A DNA stretch of 64,000 nucleotides from Anisakis pegreffii (taxonomy: Eukaryota > Nematoda > Chromadorea > Rhabditida > Anisakidae): assembly GCA_035041965.1 (NCBI GenBank), contig JAPYMA010003045.1:186001-250000 (forward strand). Direction: 5' to 3'. This document shows, one piece after another, positions 36,171 to 51,300 of this stretch. A program made the translations under genes and the position numbers. Positions within the stretch are counted from its first letter, which is position 1. Each line of letters opens with the position of its first letter. The notes under the pieces were generated by a model that made no database searches, was not told the DNA's origin, and saw nothing but the letters and a program-made list of their open reading frames with translations.

Positions 36171-39100
36171 CTGTAAATTGATTATTCACGAAACAAGTGA
36201 ACTCGAGTAAGCAAAACCAGATTCAAAAGGATAAGAGTTTTTAAACTCATGATTGCGGTTATTTTATCGATTAGTTGAGTATTTTTTGCCGCAGTTATGT
36301 TAAGAAGGAATTAGTCTTCTTCATGTTTGGACACAACCACTCCGTACAGCTAATTTGCTCAAGAATTCAAAATGGAGTTTGCTTAAGAAAAATCGTCTGA
36401 GGATCGTTCAATTTTTGTGCAATGATCGTTTCGGCTGTACGCAATGCTCAACGTGAAGCCAGACAGTTAAGTTCTTATTTCTGGAGTTTGCATGAGCTCG
36501 AATATTGATTGTTGAACGGAATGTTGATTTGCGTTCAATTCAACAGTCAACATCTCAACAAAAAATCAGTTTAAAAGAAACGAATGAAAACAAACGTTTG
36601 CAAAACCAAAACAATGCAAGAAGGTAAAATGAGAACATCGCAATAACAGTCGCCCATGGTGTTATATAAGCTGTGTTCGAACAAGCTAGTGTTGGCGTAG
36701 TCGACGAGTTATAATACATAATCGTTATTATTGTTGTTCATATCGAATGGAAGATGATCACTAACAAACGTGTTTCTGGTGTTTTCGTAGTTTTTGTCAT
36801 CTTAGAACTGTTTTTATATCTTTTATTGAACCTGCTCATATTCTTCACGGGTACGCATCTTCATTATTGCTGCCGATGTTGTCGAACCGGTTGTCTGTCT
36901 TGTGCTTGGCGAATGCAATATCAGTGGACGGAAATTTAATGAGCAAATGTTTTAAAAATGCTTAATGAAGCGTATTGATTCAAGAATGCAATGATCATTG
37001 CTACTACTTATCGTCGTTTGGACAATTGCGAAAGTTTGAGAGTTATCTCTATGCTTATAACTTATTGTTAAAGAATTATTTAAAGTTGATTTGTTCGTGT
37101 GGAAAATCTACGTCATTCAAACTTCGTGAAGTGGATGTGCTTCAGTGAGCCATTGAACAATAGAAGTTTGGTGAGTGAGTGTTTTACAGCGTGGATCATC
37201 CGTATGGCTCATAACTGTGATAAGACCAGAAGAAATCTATCGACTGAACTGCATTAAACAATCTTCGAGCCAATACTTTCGACTGATTGCAGTGATCAGA
37301 TCAGCTTAACCTCATTACCATGAATTTTATGAAACTTGAGGATACAGCAATTTGAAAATGGGGCTCGTGATATTCTTATAAAACTGTATCATTGATCACG
37401 CCTCAAAGGTAAAATGTGCAGAGCTTGGCAGTATTAAATAATTGCTGAAGTGGTCTGACATATCCTCAAAAAATCAGCCATATCTCTTGAACTGTTCCAT
37501 CAACAACCCTCGACAAAGGTTGTGAATAAGTTGACTAATTGTGAGCTCTGCAAAATCCTTCGACAACTAATATACTATTCCGAAAGCTGAAAATCTGCTA
37601 AATTTGGTGGCACCAAAAAACCGTGACGTTACTCAAAAGTTGTGTAATTCTTGAACATTGTGAGCCCTGCTGATATTTTCAAAAGAACTATTGAATAACT
37701 GAGTTTTTGGAATGACATAACTTGGAAGGTTTGAACTTTCAAATAATAACCCTAAACACATTCTTCATCTATCAAAAAATTTACATTGCTCTAATTTCCT
37801 ATTCTCATCCAATGAAGTCAATAAATTCTTGCCGCTAGGTTCATAAGAAATTGACTTCTTCAAATATTTACCTCACAACAAGCTTTACGTCCCTGAGTTA
37901 GTTCATTGACTGCAATGCTCAGATGCCACTCGCTCAAATGCATTTTGTTTCATTACACTCACAACGCATTTATTCGTACATTATTTGCCCATATACTCGA
38001 ATGCATTTATAATGTTGTATTATAGCATCCTATTTCTATTGTTATGTGCCCGTCATAAGACCACAAGAATTGTTTATTCTATCGACAATGTAAACAAATA
38101 AATTCACTCGAAATGAGATCCATCGTCCCTTGGAATATTTGCATTCGCTTTATTCTAACCTATGAAAGAGCGGTCGACAGTTACAAAAGTTAATCAAAAA
38201 CAAGTGATTAGAAGGAAAGTTTCATCATCAACAAACTGTAAGTAAGAATTTGGGGTATGCAAGTATGGAAGTATGAACGAGTTTTGACCACTTCTCATTC
38301 GACGAAATATGCATGAATTAATCTATGAATGGCTTTTTAAAACCAACTTCAAAATCAATCCTTTTTTGATCAGACAATTATTAACCATCAATCAGTGCCT
38401 AGCACTAGCCTCTCCTACGAACTTTCCACTATTCACATCACACAGTTTGATAATCACCGAAGCAGTCTTCAGCGATAAGCACTGCACCACATTCTCTCGT
38501 TATGTGGCCTGATTCTACTGAAACAGAAATTGCTCACCAACCAATCATAAATTTGGCCAGCGCAAATCCTACGCAGTCCTTATAAGATCCTCCTTCCATA
38601 TAGAAACCTGGATGGAACCTGTTCACACAATGATGAAAGATTTGTCAACAAACTAAGTCTGATACATTCCAATTGTTTGAACAACAAAACCATTAATTCT
38701 CAAAGTTGTTTCATTTAGCCGACTTCGCATCAACCTATTAACTGTTTTGGAGATTCGTCTGAATTCGATGCACGTAAACTAATACACTGTACGACCTCCC
38801 GCATCTTGTCTTTCTATCACATAATAACAATACACAAGAATCGATCATTCCTCTATCATTTCGCTATCTTATGGTGTGATACATTCCTTACAATTAGATT
38901 TTATAGCACGACACACTTCCATACGTTGACAGTCAATTCTCTAAGAACTATCTACTGTCCAATGCTTAAAATAATCGTTTACCTTACTTTCCTCTGAATG
39001 AATTGTTTATTTCTTAAACTGCCGATTTAATTCCTTACTTCACTAGTTACTTTTGAGAACAGTTTATGTGTTGTAAGTATTCACACATATCGAATATACG

Positions 39101-41429
39101 TCATTCCAGCATACTGATATGTTGATGGTATGATGCAACCATCAATAAAAATCGCAGCAATCAACCATTCGATCGTTTATCAAATCAGCTGATCTGTTTT
39201 TGCTTTCCTTCAGAAAATTCTGAAAATAGCTGTTGCTGCAGATCGTTTTTGTCTCCACTATCGCTGAAGACAACGATGATTGTACAACAAATACCACTGA
39301 GCATAATCGCTTCCAATACCTATCCATCACTCACAACAAATCAATGATCAATGAAGCAGCTGATCACGAAATCGAATCCATCCAATAAAAGCGTGTTCGA
39401 ACAACATAAATTTCCATAAATTCATTATCGCTCTTTTGGTGATATTCAGTCACTTGAATATAATAACTGTATAAAAGCACAACAACACAATTTATACATT
39501 GGGTGAACACAGTTACGAATGACGAACGCACATGCAACAATGTGAACCAGTACAGCATGAATGGTAGATTAATTCAAACATTCAAATTATTTGGACAAAT
39601 TATTGCGCGACGGAAAAGGAAAAAAGGTAAGAAACGATAATCATCGAGATAAATTGGAAAGAAAATATAATATATGGTGAATGAATGGAATGAGAACAAT
39701 TCGTACTGAAGCATTAATTATTTCGAAAAATCGAAACAGCGTAGAAATTACAATAATAATAACTGTAATAATGAGATAGATCTGAAAGCACAGGACATCG
39801 AAGTTAGTTAGTAATAACAATAACAATAATGTCACAGACACAAAACAGTTCCTGGAAAATCAACTTCCCATTTTTTTGCACAAAAACGTGACAAATCGAG
39901 ACAAATTGAATTGGACAATACGTCATTAAAACAGAACAGTGAGAGCATGACAAAATGACAAGGTGACAAATGTTCGCAAACCATCCGATGACAAGATACT
40001 TTTTAACCAAGCGAAGTTCCGTAATAGTAACACCAGGGATTCCAGTCATTATAATGGAAAGAACAAATCAATGGTACTCAACTGTCTTCACACTTATTAT
40101 TATACAACAGGCTTGCAATATACAAGGAACAGGGAATGAAACCCAAACACGCACACGTTTATGAAAAGCTGCGGTGATGTATAAAACAAAACGACCCGCG
40201 TTCGAAATGAAATAAGCAAATTACGAGATATGCGTGCAGGTGGATATGAATCAATCATATCAATAAAACATACATTGCAATCGATCGATATACATACAAA
40301 CAAATCTATTCAAGTTTTCAGTTGATAAACATAGACATTAATGGAAGTTGAAGCATGTTTCGTAATGAGAACGATGATTTCTTGATTGGACGATTAATAA
40401 GTAATTTGAACGCTGAATTAAAACTACAATTCGGAATGGTGCCATAAATTAAGCAATTACGTGATAAAGAATCATTCGTTGTATAAAACTGAGACAATTA
40501 GTAATAAATCCAGGGACGTGATGCTGAAATTTTGATGAATTCCATCTGATGTTGTATTCTTCTCGGAAAAACGAACGATGAAAAAACTTCAGCAACCGTA
40601 AAAAATCATCACAGTCATTGTTCACTGAAACGAACTTCTCAACAATCAAATGAAGATCGTTAATCAAAGATGACAAAAACCGTATTTCTACATTACTGCA
40701 ATTAATGTGACCCCCATCAATTCAACTGAATTCATACCTACTACAAATCAGCATTTGTCGAATACGAGCTGACTGATACTATACAATCTTCAATCTCAAA
40801 AGCATACCGCACATAGCAAATGATAACGCAAAATTGTCGGTAGTATTTCGACTGAAGCAATTTTACAAACAAACGCCTCTTGAATTGCACACTAAAATCC
40901 ACAAATTATGCATTAATTCCATTCCGCTGTTTTACGCCTCACCAATGTATAATGTATGTAAATATGATTAAAAAAACATTACCGCTCACTTGCTTAATTG
41001 TTTATCTAAAAAGATATATTTCCAATGAATGATTTCATGACAGCAACTGAAAATGAACTGATTGAAGAAATGAATTGAGATGGAACTTCATTCGATTGAG
41101 GCAGTTTTATACAGCACGACGATATAAACAAAATCGCATGCAACTCTATAACATTTACAAACAACGAATACGATACATGAATAAACAACGACGAACACAC
41201 CAAAATACAACAAACTGACACAATATACAAATGAAATCAAAGAGATGATCCAAGACATCAATATCAACACAACAACGATTATTAATGCCTTTAGAGTGAA
41301 AGAAATCGAAATGAGATATATTAGACGACCTATAGGTTAGGCATTACATGGGAACATAAATATAACAATAGTAACGGTGATAGTAGAATATGAGAAATAC
41401 AGTCAAGTGTGAATGAATTCGAATAGAAC
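36171..41429. other. gene-poor stretch between two minus-strand genes
   Basis: A-rich on the given strand. It may hold unrecognised 5' exons of the kinase and the 3' UTR of the cyclin. At 36663-36669 there is TATATAA, and at 36754-36939 (plus strand) a 61-codon frame with a long hydrophobic run (FVVFVILELFLYLLLNLLIF) then a Cys-rich end (HYCCRCCRTGCLSC). I cannot say whether it is expressed. No other supported feature. Confidence 0.4.
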
Positions 41430-44400
41430 TCAGTCCTGCTGAGCACATAGTGGTAGGGTTACCTCGGGCAAGGGCAGCAAACAATGTTGTTGTTCATGAT
41501 CGAGATCATGATCACTGTCATCTTCAACCTCAACCGACGCCTTACGTTTCGCACCGCGAATACGTTTCTGCTGCTGCATTCGCGCACAGCCATTCTCCTT
41601 GTCCTCGGGGCATAGCAATGTGGCTATTGTCTCGCGACATTCGATTAGTTCATTGTCATCTATCTGCAATTTTATTCACATTATCAATTTGTGAAGACCA
41701 ATTATGTTGATATACACCTACATTTGCAACCACACGTTAGCAATGTTCAGTTCGAATCATCTCAAACCTTACCAACAGTTGATAAAGCCGTTCATGGAAG
41801 TGTGTTCAGCGTTGAAATAATGTCGAAAAATTTTTAGAGGATAATAAAGAATTTTGCAACAGATCTAGAGAGAATTAGTTCCATGCACTGTGACGATGCC
41901 TAACTGGTAAAAGGCGAAAGGAAGATACATCAACTGTATCTATGTCCAACAACCATACGCAGACCAATCGATTTTGCTAACAATAAGATGTTTAACGTAA
42001 TGTTGGGTCGGTGACCATCGAAAACCGGTCGGTAATCATCGACGGTTTTGCGGTGGTCCTCGACCGGTAATCACCGAACGCGACCGACAAGGCTTGCTCG
42101 GTCGGCGACGGTGGCAAACCGCTCCGCGATTACAACCGAACCGCAACCGACCGATGCTGAAAACTAGGCGATCGGCGAATGCCGAGTTGCGGTAATCATC
42201 GACAGGGCTATCAGTCGGTGACCACCAAGAAAAATCTTGTGGTTCCCAACATTAGTTCAACGGTATTTCGAACACTTCAAGTCAGAGACTTGTTGTGTGC
42301 TAAGTGAGAGCACTTCATGGGTGTCGTTAGTAACACATTAAATCACTCACTAATTTCCCACCGCATTCAACTATTAGCAGATGCAGTAACTGATGACATC
42401 AATCAGCATTTTCGTGAGAAGTACACGCAAATGAAATTCAACTGAAACGATCGATTTTGAAGAATTTTCACTTTGTAGAAAACGATTTCTCACCTAACTC
42501 CTCCAGAATAAATCGTCGACTTAAAATCAGGATCATACATAATGCACACTTTCAGTGCTTTAATGATCATATCCTATGCGAAGCATGAGTGGGATCATGG
42601 TGCGAATGGGATCACGCTTCAAGAGAAAATGTTGAGAGTCGAGCAAATGAGACTGAATTCCATCTGGATGATTTTTGCAACGTTTCGACACGCTGTCTAG
42701 TTATCTACTCTCCGTCCCATCTAAGGAATGCACGAAAATCTCAGTTATGCTAAATTGGCTGGCATCGGCACTATCCCAAAAAGTAAATATGAAGACTAAT
42801 TTCGTTAAGTCAATTTCAGTGAATGCAAATCAGACAACATTATAGCGACTCTTCTAAAAAGCATGAACAATAAAAATATCAAACTGCACTAAAAGTGCAA
42901 AAGATTGCAAGTATTTTCGCTTATTTCATTGAAAGACTAATAACAATTCATCAGAACGATACTGGATTTTTATCTGAAACACATTCATGTTCAATAACGC
43001 AGCATACATAAGAACGTAGCGTTTAAGCGAATCATTTAATTGAGAGCTGATTAGGTTCAGTTTTACAAAAATGTTCAGTGAATAGATTTGTATCGTGATG
43101 ATCTATTCCTTTCAATCGCATAAATTTGTGATAAGAACTGCTACGGGATCAAAAAAAAGATCGGGAACGATCGAAATATAGAGAGAAAAAGTGCCATTAT
43201 TCATATACACACGCAATCGGACGCAAGATGGATGAGAATGCGCGTGAAATATGAAAAATTGATAACCTGAAGCAATCGCTGAAAGCTGACGGTGACAGGG
43301 AACCATGCGGGTGTTCGCATCTCGAGAATCAATGAAAGAAGAGACAACGCGAGGAGCGAAGGACGAAACTTGTATGAGACCGTCGAACAACAGATCGCGC
43401 TCTCGATGGGCACACGAAAGACTGGCAGGAATGCGGAACCCATGCAGCCCAGCATCGCGTGCATAAAACGATCCACGCTAGGCACACCTGAAATATTCAC
43501 TGATATATATAGATGAATATTTGAGCATTCGATTATATCCAGCAATGATAATGAAAACATTGTTATTGATTCAAGTCAAATAAACTTCAGACAATCATAA
43601 TATACAGTTTGATTTGCGTTATATCCTTTCGTTTTTCCTTCAATTAGAAATTACTGGAATGGTGGAGCTCAATTTGTTGCCTATTAATTGATAAGACTGA
43701 ATAAATGAATTTCACTTCCACAACTTCAAAAATGAGAATCAATGCAAATAAATGATCTTAGAGTCTCCCAAAAATCGAAAAACGCATCATAAAAATGAGG
43801 TGAACATCAGCATGCAAAGGACGAATACATACTACTTATAAATAAGATGGTGAAGTAGACAATAAGGTATGCGGATAATTTTGGTTCGAAAAACGAGTAA
43901 ATTTTCTGAAAACAACGAATCAATCAAAATATAAAGTTATTGACTGCGACATCAGACCGTGGATGAATAATGTGTATTACTTGTGTCTAGATGCTTTTTT
44001 GATGAACGCTCCACAGCTGCTTTGAAATGCAATGAGGAACAAAAAGTTGAACGAAAAAAGTGGTGAACAATAAACAAACGATGAGAATGTGCGAGGTGTT
44101 GATTGCAAAATATAGTGCGACTGCAGAATCATCATTACTGAACTACGCCTCGAAAATTGATCTTCTCGAATTCAGAGAAATTTTGAAAATAGTGAAGTAG
44201 TGATCGCTGTTCTCAAAATGCATTCATGGCGCGAAAATATTGACAACTCGAAATCTTGGATTAGCTTAGCCTCTGGCTCAGTCTCAACCTTACACTAGCT
44301 CTTGAGCTCAGACTTACTTTCGCCCTTCGGCTACGCTCACATTCAAACTGAATTTCTAGCTTATGGCAAGTGAATGTCGTGTAATATTTAACGTATGACA

Positions 44401-47400
44401 CTGTTTATCGCATCAAAACGTTGTTGTCTTTCCACTCGTTATTTTCAGATTAATTATTCCGGATCAACCGTAGTTCGCTGGTACAACGGAACGAAATTCA
44501 GTAAAATTCAAACCGATCAATTTTTGCTGTACTGAAGCGAGAGTTGTTTATGCGTATAGCTGTTAGCCATCATAAAAGTACTAAAATATCGTCACGATGA
44601 TGCTATATTCGAGCGAGCATAACATCAATCGATTGATGAACTAACTTCTGTTTACTGAGTTATGTTTTATCGTCAAGCATATCGTTCCGGAGCATAATTA
44701 AAATGAACGAGAAATGTATCCCTTTTCATAGACTCTCTTCCTAAGTTTCTCAGCAATACGAAATTGACCATTCAAACTTCACAACCCTCACTACTCAATG
44801 TTCTGCATAATTTCACTTCAGCAGTGATACTCCCCTAAGTGTTTGCAGTCATTTTCAAAACGCTTACGGGACTTCTTTACCAAGACAAACGTTAAACTTT
44901 ACTCTGAGAAAATGAAAACAACTGACCAGTCTCTCCGTGACACTGGATTATTCATGCTTAAAATGTCTACCGCATGCAAACAAAAACATCAAGGGAACTA
45001 AACCACAAAGAAATAACGCTCCCTAGGAATGCACGACTGCTCAATATCTGTGAATGTTATTGAAGATGCTGCACAGAATGCATAGTGAAATGAACGCCAG
45101 GATGGATATTCAATGAAAGTAATTGATATCGAGAAGGAGACTTGAAATTTGACGCCGTTTAAATGATCCAACTGTTCAAGTTAATAAACCGAAGTATCCG
45201 CTCGGATCGAATCCAACACAAGTAAGATGAAATGAACAGTTTTGAAGAATAGCGGATGAAAATTGATGTATGTTTAGGCAAAACATATCTTCAAAGTTGT
45301 GAATAGCTAAAAATATCAGTGAATTTTGATATAGTTGAAAGGAATTTCACATTCACGGTGAATAATTTACAATTGATTGAAGTGGCCGAGTGAAAATAGA
45401 ATTACTGAGTAGATCTCAGTTGCGAAAATGAGTTTGTTGGATTACACTTGAAGACTGTTCAGTGAATGAAAATTTAAACAGATGCTCACATATCAGTCAG
45501 TATTAAGATTATTACTGCATTCATTATGATAGTGAACATCATTACAGCAGTTCAATTTCTTATGAATGCTCACAATTACTTTGCAACATCCAAAACAATA
45601 TTCCATAAATCGAAAAGCCGTTCGCTAATAAACTAATTGTAAGGAATCTTGATTTGAAGAAATTATCAGAAATTATTCAAATAAAAACAACAATGATCTA
45701 TACATCATTCAATTACAATGCAAAAGTGACCTATATCATTGTTGAACTATTGTTTATTGAACAAAATTTGTGATAGTGTTTCATTTTGAAAATCAGTTTG
45801 TATACAACTATGTTTACACATTTTACGCTAATTTATTATTCTCCTCAATATTTTCCATCCGCAAACAATCAAAAAACTTGATTTCATAGAGCAAAGTGAA
45901 AAATAGAACTGATGATTTGACTGAATTTTAATGTTCACATTAAATTAATAATTGAATGATAACGATTCAATGGGTTGGACAGATCAGACGGACAATTGCT
46001 GTATGACACAAAATTATTATGTGATCATGCCGTAATATCAAGCAATTATCGGATTCCTTGTTGTTCGTTTGGAATACATCGCATTGTGGAAATCAGTTTC
46101 CATATTATTTGCACAAAGCGAAATTTGAAAAATGTTGAAATTGAACACAATTATAAGATTAAAAACGACTGCTTGAAACGCATACCGAGGTTCCAATTAA
46201 GGCGTGACAGTATGGTGAGTTCCATGCGATTGAGTTCAGGGATGCTGTACGGGAGTTGTAAACGCGATATGAGACGACCCGCATCCGAAACGCATACACA
46301 CTCCTCGCAAAGCTTTATCGATATATACAAGCATGTCGCCGCGACACAATTTACGTATCTGCAATCCAATAAATTTGTTCCATCACTCTGTTATGCTCAT
46401 ATTACTGTGGTGCAAATTTGCGACGAAGCACAATTCGTCACAAAGCACAATTCTTGAATCGGCTAAATGCATTATGTGAGGCAACCTGCAGTGCTCCACA
46501 TCTACTTGTCAGTTAACAAACTCCGAATTTTGAGAAAATCATGGTGAACTAATGCGGACTTTGAAGGTCTATGGTCACGGAACTGCTTGAATACATTTTC
46601 AACTGCTAGCGAAACAAAAATATCACAAAACATTGTTTCAATAAGATTTCAGTGAAAACTGTTTCAGTCGATTTTCGTGAAAATTTCAGATTTTGCATTT
46701 TAACCTTTCATCTTGAACTTGAATTCATCGAAAATACAAACTGATGAAACAAACAGACTTTCAAATCAAATGAGCGATATCCATTTCAGCTGAACCGTAA
46801 CTTGAGATGGCTGATGTTAAATCAGTTGACATTTCGCGATTAATCACTTATGCTGTGATACAAGAAAAAGACAACAACATCAACAGATTAATATTTCGCT
46901 TCTCTTCAAAAGTTCTCTTTTCCGAATCTAATGATAAATGGATGGAGTATGAAAACCTGATTTTTTAAAATCGTTACGACTGTAAATAGCTACGGTTGAG
47001 TGAATTTTTCATACAAGAACATTATCACAGATCAATCGCTAGAGAGCGATTCCAATCTTGAATATTCACGTGTTCATCCTTGATCAATAAACTCAGAAAA
47101 ATTGCACATTCACGACTTTGAATGCGTTTAGACAGGATAAGGAGAGATCATTCAGTCGAATCAGCAAATTCATTAACGTAGAAAATAATCATAATGTCTG
47201 AGGACAACTTCGTTCAATTGTTTACAATCGAACGATTTGAGAGTTCTCGTTAAAAACAAGGAAGTAAACTCTGAACGTGAAAACGATTAGATAAAATGGA
47301 AAAAACAATGAGGAAAGATGAAAGTTCTCTAGCATTCTGCAGTCTGTATGAAATGAGATATAAACGAAACCGATCACCATTGCACATTAAACCTTAATCA

Positions 47401-48321
47401 TACGATTTGAATATATTCAGCCGTATGTTATCCACATAAAATATCGACAAATGATATCAAAAGATGGGCCAATATAATATTTATCTTCTACCAGTTATTG
47501 ATAATCAGTCAAAAAATAGATCTTCCCGACGAGGCTTAAAACAACTATCAAAAACGATCAAATATGCTCTCATCAGATGAACGATTCAGAATTTATCGAA
47601 TGTAAGGGGAGAGGCCATTGGATACATAAGAAGGACGACTTTTCAGAGGTGATTGTAGACTAAAATGCGATGTGTAGTGAAGAATAATATTCCGATATTC
47701 AATATGAAGGCGAATAAAACTGAGAAATAATTATTAAACGTTACAAGAAAGATTTGATGTAAGAAGCTTCACGATTTGTGAAGAGGTGTGACAATAAAGA
47801 AAGTCATTTACATGCTTTGATTAAAACGCTGATAACAAGTAACAATTTCTGAACAAGTTGATAAATGAAACAGTGCAAACATACTTTATAGGAACACGTG
47901 TGGCTAAAAGGACTCGATCGAGCAGTGCAACTGCAAGGCATACAGTATCAAGACCAAGTGAAAGTTTAGCACCTGAGGTCACTATCCATACTGCCTCACT
48001 ATCTCTCTCTTGTAGTGTCACAAGGCACGGTCCCTGAAGGTTGTATTGAATTACTAAATTTGATTATTATGTTCGCTTTTTATTGACTACACGGAAATGA
48101 AATACATAAAATCAAACTTTATACACAGCTTCACTCAATTCAAACTCGAGCAATTCTGTTTAGCATCGATGAGTAAGGCGTAAGTCGGACCGATAGGCAA
48201 TGCTAACGGATGAACAAGAACTAACTATAGGTAAAGAAGTCGATGTTTCTGAGATAATTTGACGCTCACGATTGGCAAGCGAGCGGAGCAGCGAAATGCG
48301 CGAGCTGCAGCCATCTCCCAT
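41430..48321 (-). CDS. cyclin I/G-like protein
   Basis: Minus-strand exons: 48321-48226, 48033-47885, 46358-46186, 43487-43267 and 41663-41430. They join in phase to 290 residues. The N-terminal ISLLRSLANRERQ matches the helix that precedes the cyclin box in cyclin I/G. The box (about 40-140) shows LGLDTVCLAVALLDRVLLAT, KYVNCVAATCLYISIKLCEE and LNRMELTILSRLNWNLG. A second helical fold follows (FRPSLLALSLLSLILEM, TVSFQRLLQIDDNELIECRE). The C-terminus has a basic cluster KRIRGAKRK (246-254), possibly a nuclear signal, then an acidic run. Cyclins activate or scaffold cyclin-dependent kinases, but for the I/G group the partner is often unclear. Introns reach 2.7 kb, long for this window; one contains an inverted-repeat element. 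The ATG follows a TTTCAG acceptor at 48355 without an upstream exon, consistent with trans-splicing. Confidence 0.88.
41998..42254. mobile_element. 257-bp MITE-like element with TAATGTTGGG inverted ends
   Basis: The left end TAATGTTGGG and right end CCCAACATTA are perfect inverted repeats, possibly with a TA target. The interior is unusually rich in G and C and is built from short GGTCGGT / ACCGACC-like words in both orientations (for example GACCGGTAATCACCG and GCGGTAATCATCGAC). No coding capacity. It lies in the last intron of the cyclin gene. Confidence 0.75.
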
Positions 48322-48354
48322 TTCAGTGTGGATGAGATTTTTGGGGAATCTCTG

Positions 48355-48356
48355 CT
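48355..48356 (-). promoter_or_regulatory. possible spliced-leader acceptor of the cyclin gene
   Basis: On the minus strand a GTTTCAG acceptor ends here, 34 nt before the cyclin ATG at 48321, with no open exon before it. Inferred from nematode gene habits. Confidence 0.4.
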
Positions 48357-51300
48357 GAAACTGATTTAGTTATTGATAACAGGGAAATAAACAGATGAAC
48401 GAAACTATGCACTCGAAGTTGATCATCAAACTGAAATGTTGATGGAATGAAATTCAAAATCAAACGCGCACGTATGACTAATGCCAATTGATGCATACAC
48501 AATATGAACAAGCATGGGATATACATACATTAACAAATGAACCTGTGAAACATTCCCGCATTACATTGTGTTTCGCGTGATGAATTAAACTCATATCGCA
48601 CTCACAATCGGATCAAATTCAAATGATACAAATTCAATTTAGATTCACATGTGGCTCAGATGTAGGCAATGCGAAACGTTTATATAGATGCAAGCAAAAA
48701 GAAAGCTAATAAACTCTCAACATAATATTGCATTTTATAACTCAATATTAACGTTAACTCATTTCAACGTTCGAATGGCATTCACGTTCGATTGCGTTCC
48801 ACACTCAAATTATCTTCTTAAGGACTTCACATAACACGCATATGTGCATACACACATACACAACTGCAAGCACACACTACGAGCATCTTCATGCACATTT
48901 TTAAGCATCACACATTAACTCAGCAGAACATTTGAGCCAGGAAAATTCATACTGTGAATATGCCCTCATACGGGTGATATTTTCCTTGGTCTTCAATTCA
49001 ATGAACTGCAAATAAAACTGACAATGAGAGAAAACTTGACATTAATGAAAATTAAAACTCTTTAATTCCAAGCCCATCTGGAAGTGAACTGATATGTAAG
49101 TCAACTGAATTGAATGATGAAATTTTCACTCAGTATGGTCTCTATATGAGCCAGCAAATCACTACGATAACAACTGATTCTACTGTAACGCACTGATTTG
49201 AGGCGTCCATCCGAGAGATGGTAGAATCAATAACCATCGACGACAACTGAAACATTTCGATGAAATACGACAGCAACTGTCAAAATGTCTTTGTAATATG
49301 CGCTGGAAGATCAACAATCATATGCTGAGGAATAATTGAATGTACAGTCAGAATTTTTGTGGGTACATTTTTAAGCATCAACTGATAGGTACTTGTATCA
49401 TTTTGTGCCGCGTTACGAAACATTGTGATATCTTATCAACGATCATGAAGTGATTACGTCAAAATAGACATCATAACTGGTCATTGAGTGAATGATTATG
49501 TTGACATAAGAGAATGAAAAAAAGAATAAACATGAATAAGGAACACATCATTAGGGTTAGGTTCGCTCACTTCTCTGCTTCTTACCATTGGCTAATTTTG
49601 AAGATCAGAAATGAACCAGTGCACCTGAATTTATTTATAGTTGTTTTTAGAGCAGTAGATTTCGGTCTAATAAGCCAGAATATCGGGTGTGGCAGTAGTC
49701 AATTCTTGTTGAAATACACTCGTACTCACGATCAAGAACAAGAGAATGGAGACTCATACACTTTTCGAGGCATTCGTTTAGAATAACTGGAGTGAGAGAT
49801 AGATACACCCCAACCATTGCAGTCACTCACCCCTCTCGCCCTCTAGTAATGAGAGGCATTTGTCACGTGCCTCACTGACGACACCATAAATAAAACACAT
49901 CCTATCTATGAGGCAACAATGATCGTGCAAGTCAGTGAAAAGTGATCAGGAAAAGGAGCAATTCTAATCTGTTCATGAAAAAGTGTACAATGTAAAAGGA
50001 TGAGTTCGTCAGTTGACTATTACGCGAACAAGTGAGGTTCGTTCTACCTCACACAAACGGACCAATGTGTGGTGAATATACAAGAACGAGCACAAACACA
50101 CATAGATGCACTTACACATCATACTACTTTAACAAATTTATACGTTTATACATTTATATACAGTCATATAAACGAGTAAGTTTAGCGAAAGTCAGAAATT
50201 TGAGAGAGATGATAGCACTTATGCTACAGATATATGAACAGTGACGTGAGATGCCCATTTTCTGGAGAGCAATTGAAAGTTAGACGAAAATTATGACGAG
50301 AAAGAAGTGGTTGATTCAGATGAAAGAGATAACATTAAAAGCACAAAAACATGCATAAAACGATGAAGTGATGGAAGTGAGTATGGAAGACGATGAAACT
50401 GAGAGAATAAGAAATAGAAACGTTTCAAAATTGAGGGTGAGTTTCGAAGAGAGTTACATTATCAAAGATAATTTTTGGTGGTGAAAAGAGAACAGAGGAA
50501 AATAAGATGAGATAAAAAGAAATGAGCGAGAAACGCTGTCGTGAGAAGAGATTGAGGAGGCAAGACAAAAATCACAAAGGATATGCTAATGATGCTTCCA
50601 GGCTTCCTTCGAATCATCATCATGCACTCTCAAACGCAACCGTGAGTCGAAAATCAAGTCGACGTGGTATCTATCTGTCAATCATGAAAGGATAGGTGCA
50701 TGCTTACTCAATAATAAAATTTCATAGACAGGAATGTATCGATGAGAAAAAGTGAAGCAGAAACAACGAATGAATTGATGACGTGCACTGTGATGATACT
50801 AGCAGGTGGTATTTGTGGAACAAGGAACGAAAGCAATGCACAAAAACTTATACGACGACCACTGAAAAAACTTGCCGTTTACTACACATGAACATCTCAA
50901 AAAACAAGCCTTTGAACATAAAAATGAAACAACATCTAAGATGGACTGATTTTGTTAGGTGTAAGTAAGCGTAGAAAAAACAGGAAGTTCAACTCGTCAC
51001 AGAAGATAAACCTATAACGTACCATCGACTATTAATCCAATGAACGAATGGCTTAAGCTAATCGTTCGAACGAATTTTCGAGCGAAGATTAAATTACTTC
51101 GAAAAGGCAATTAATAACGAGTAGACTGAATTGATAAGAAAAGGACAAGAGAGCGATCAAAATGACCCAGCTCACTTTGATCGCTATTTCACCCAAAATA
51201 AATCCTGAAACAATTTGGATATTACTTCGTTTTTGCTCCTCTTTCTCGGTTTCTGCTTACAAAGACTGCTTCAACAAACAATAACCAATCCAACACGCAT

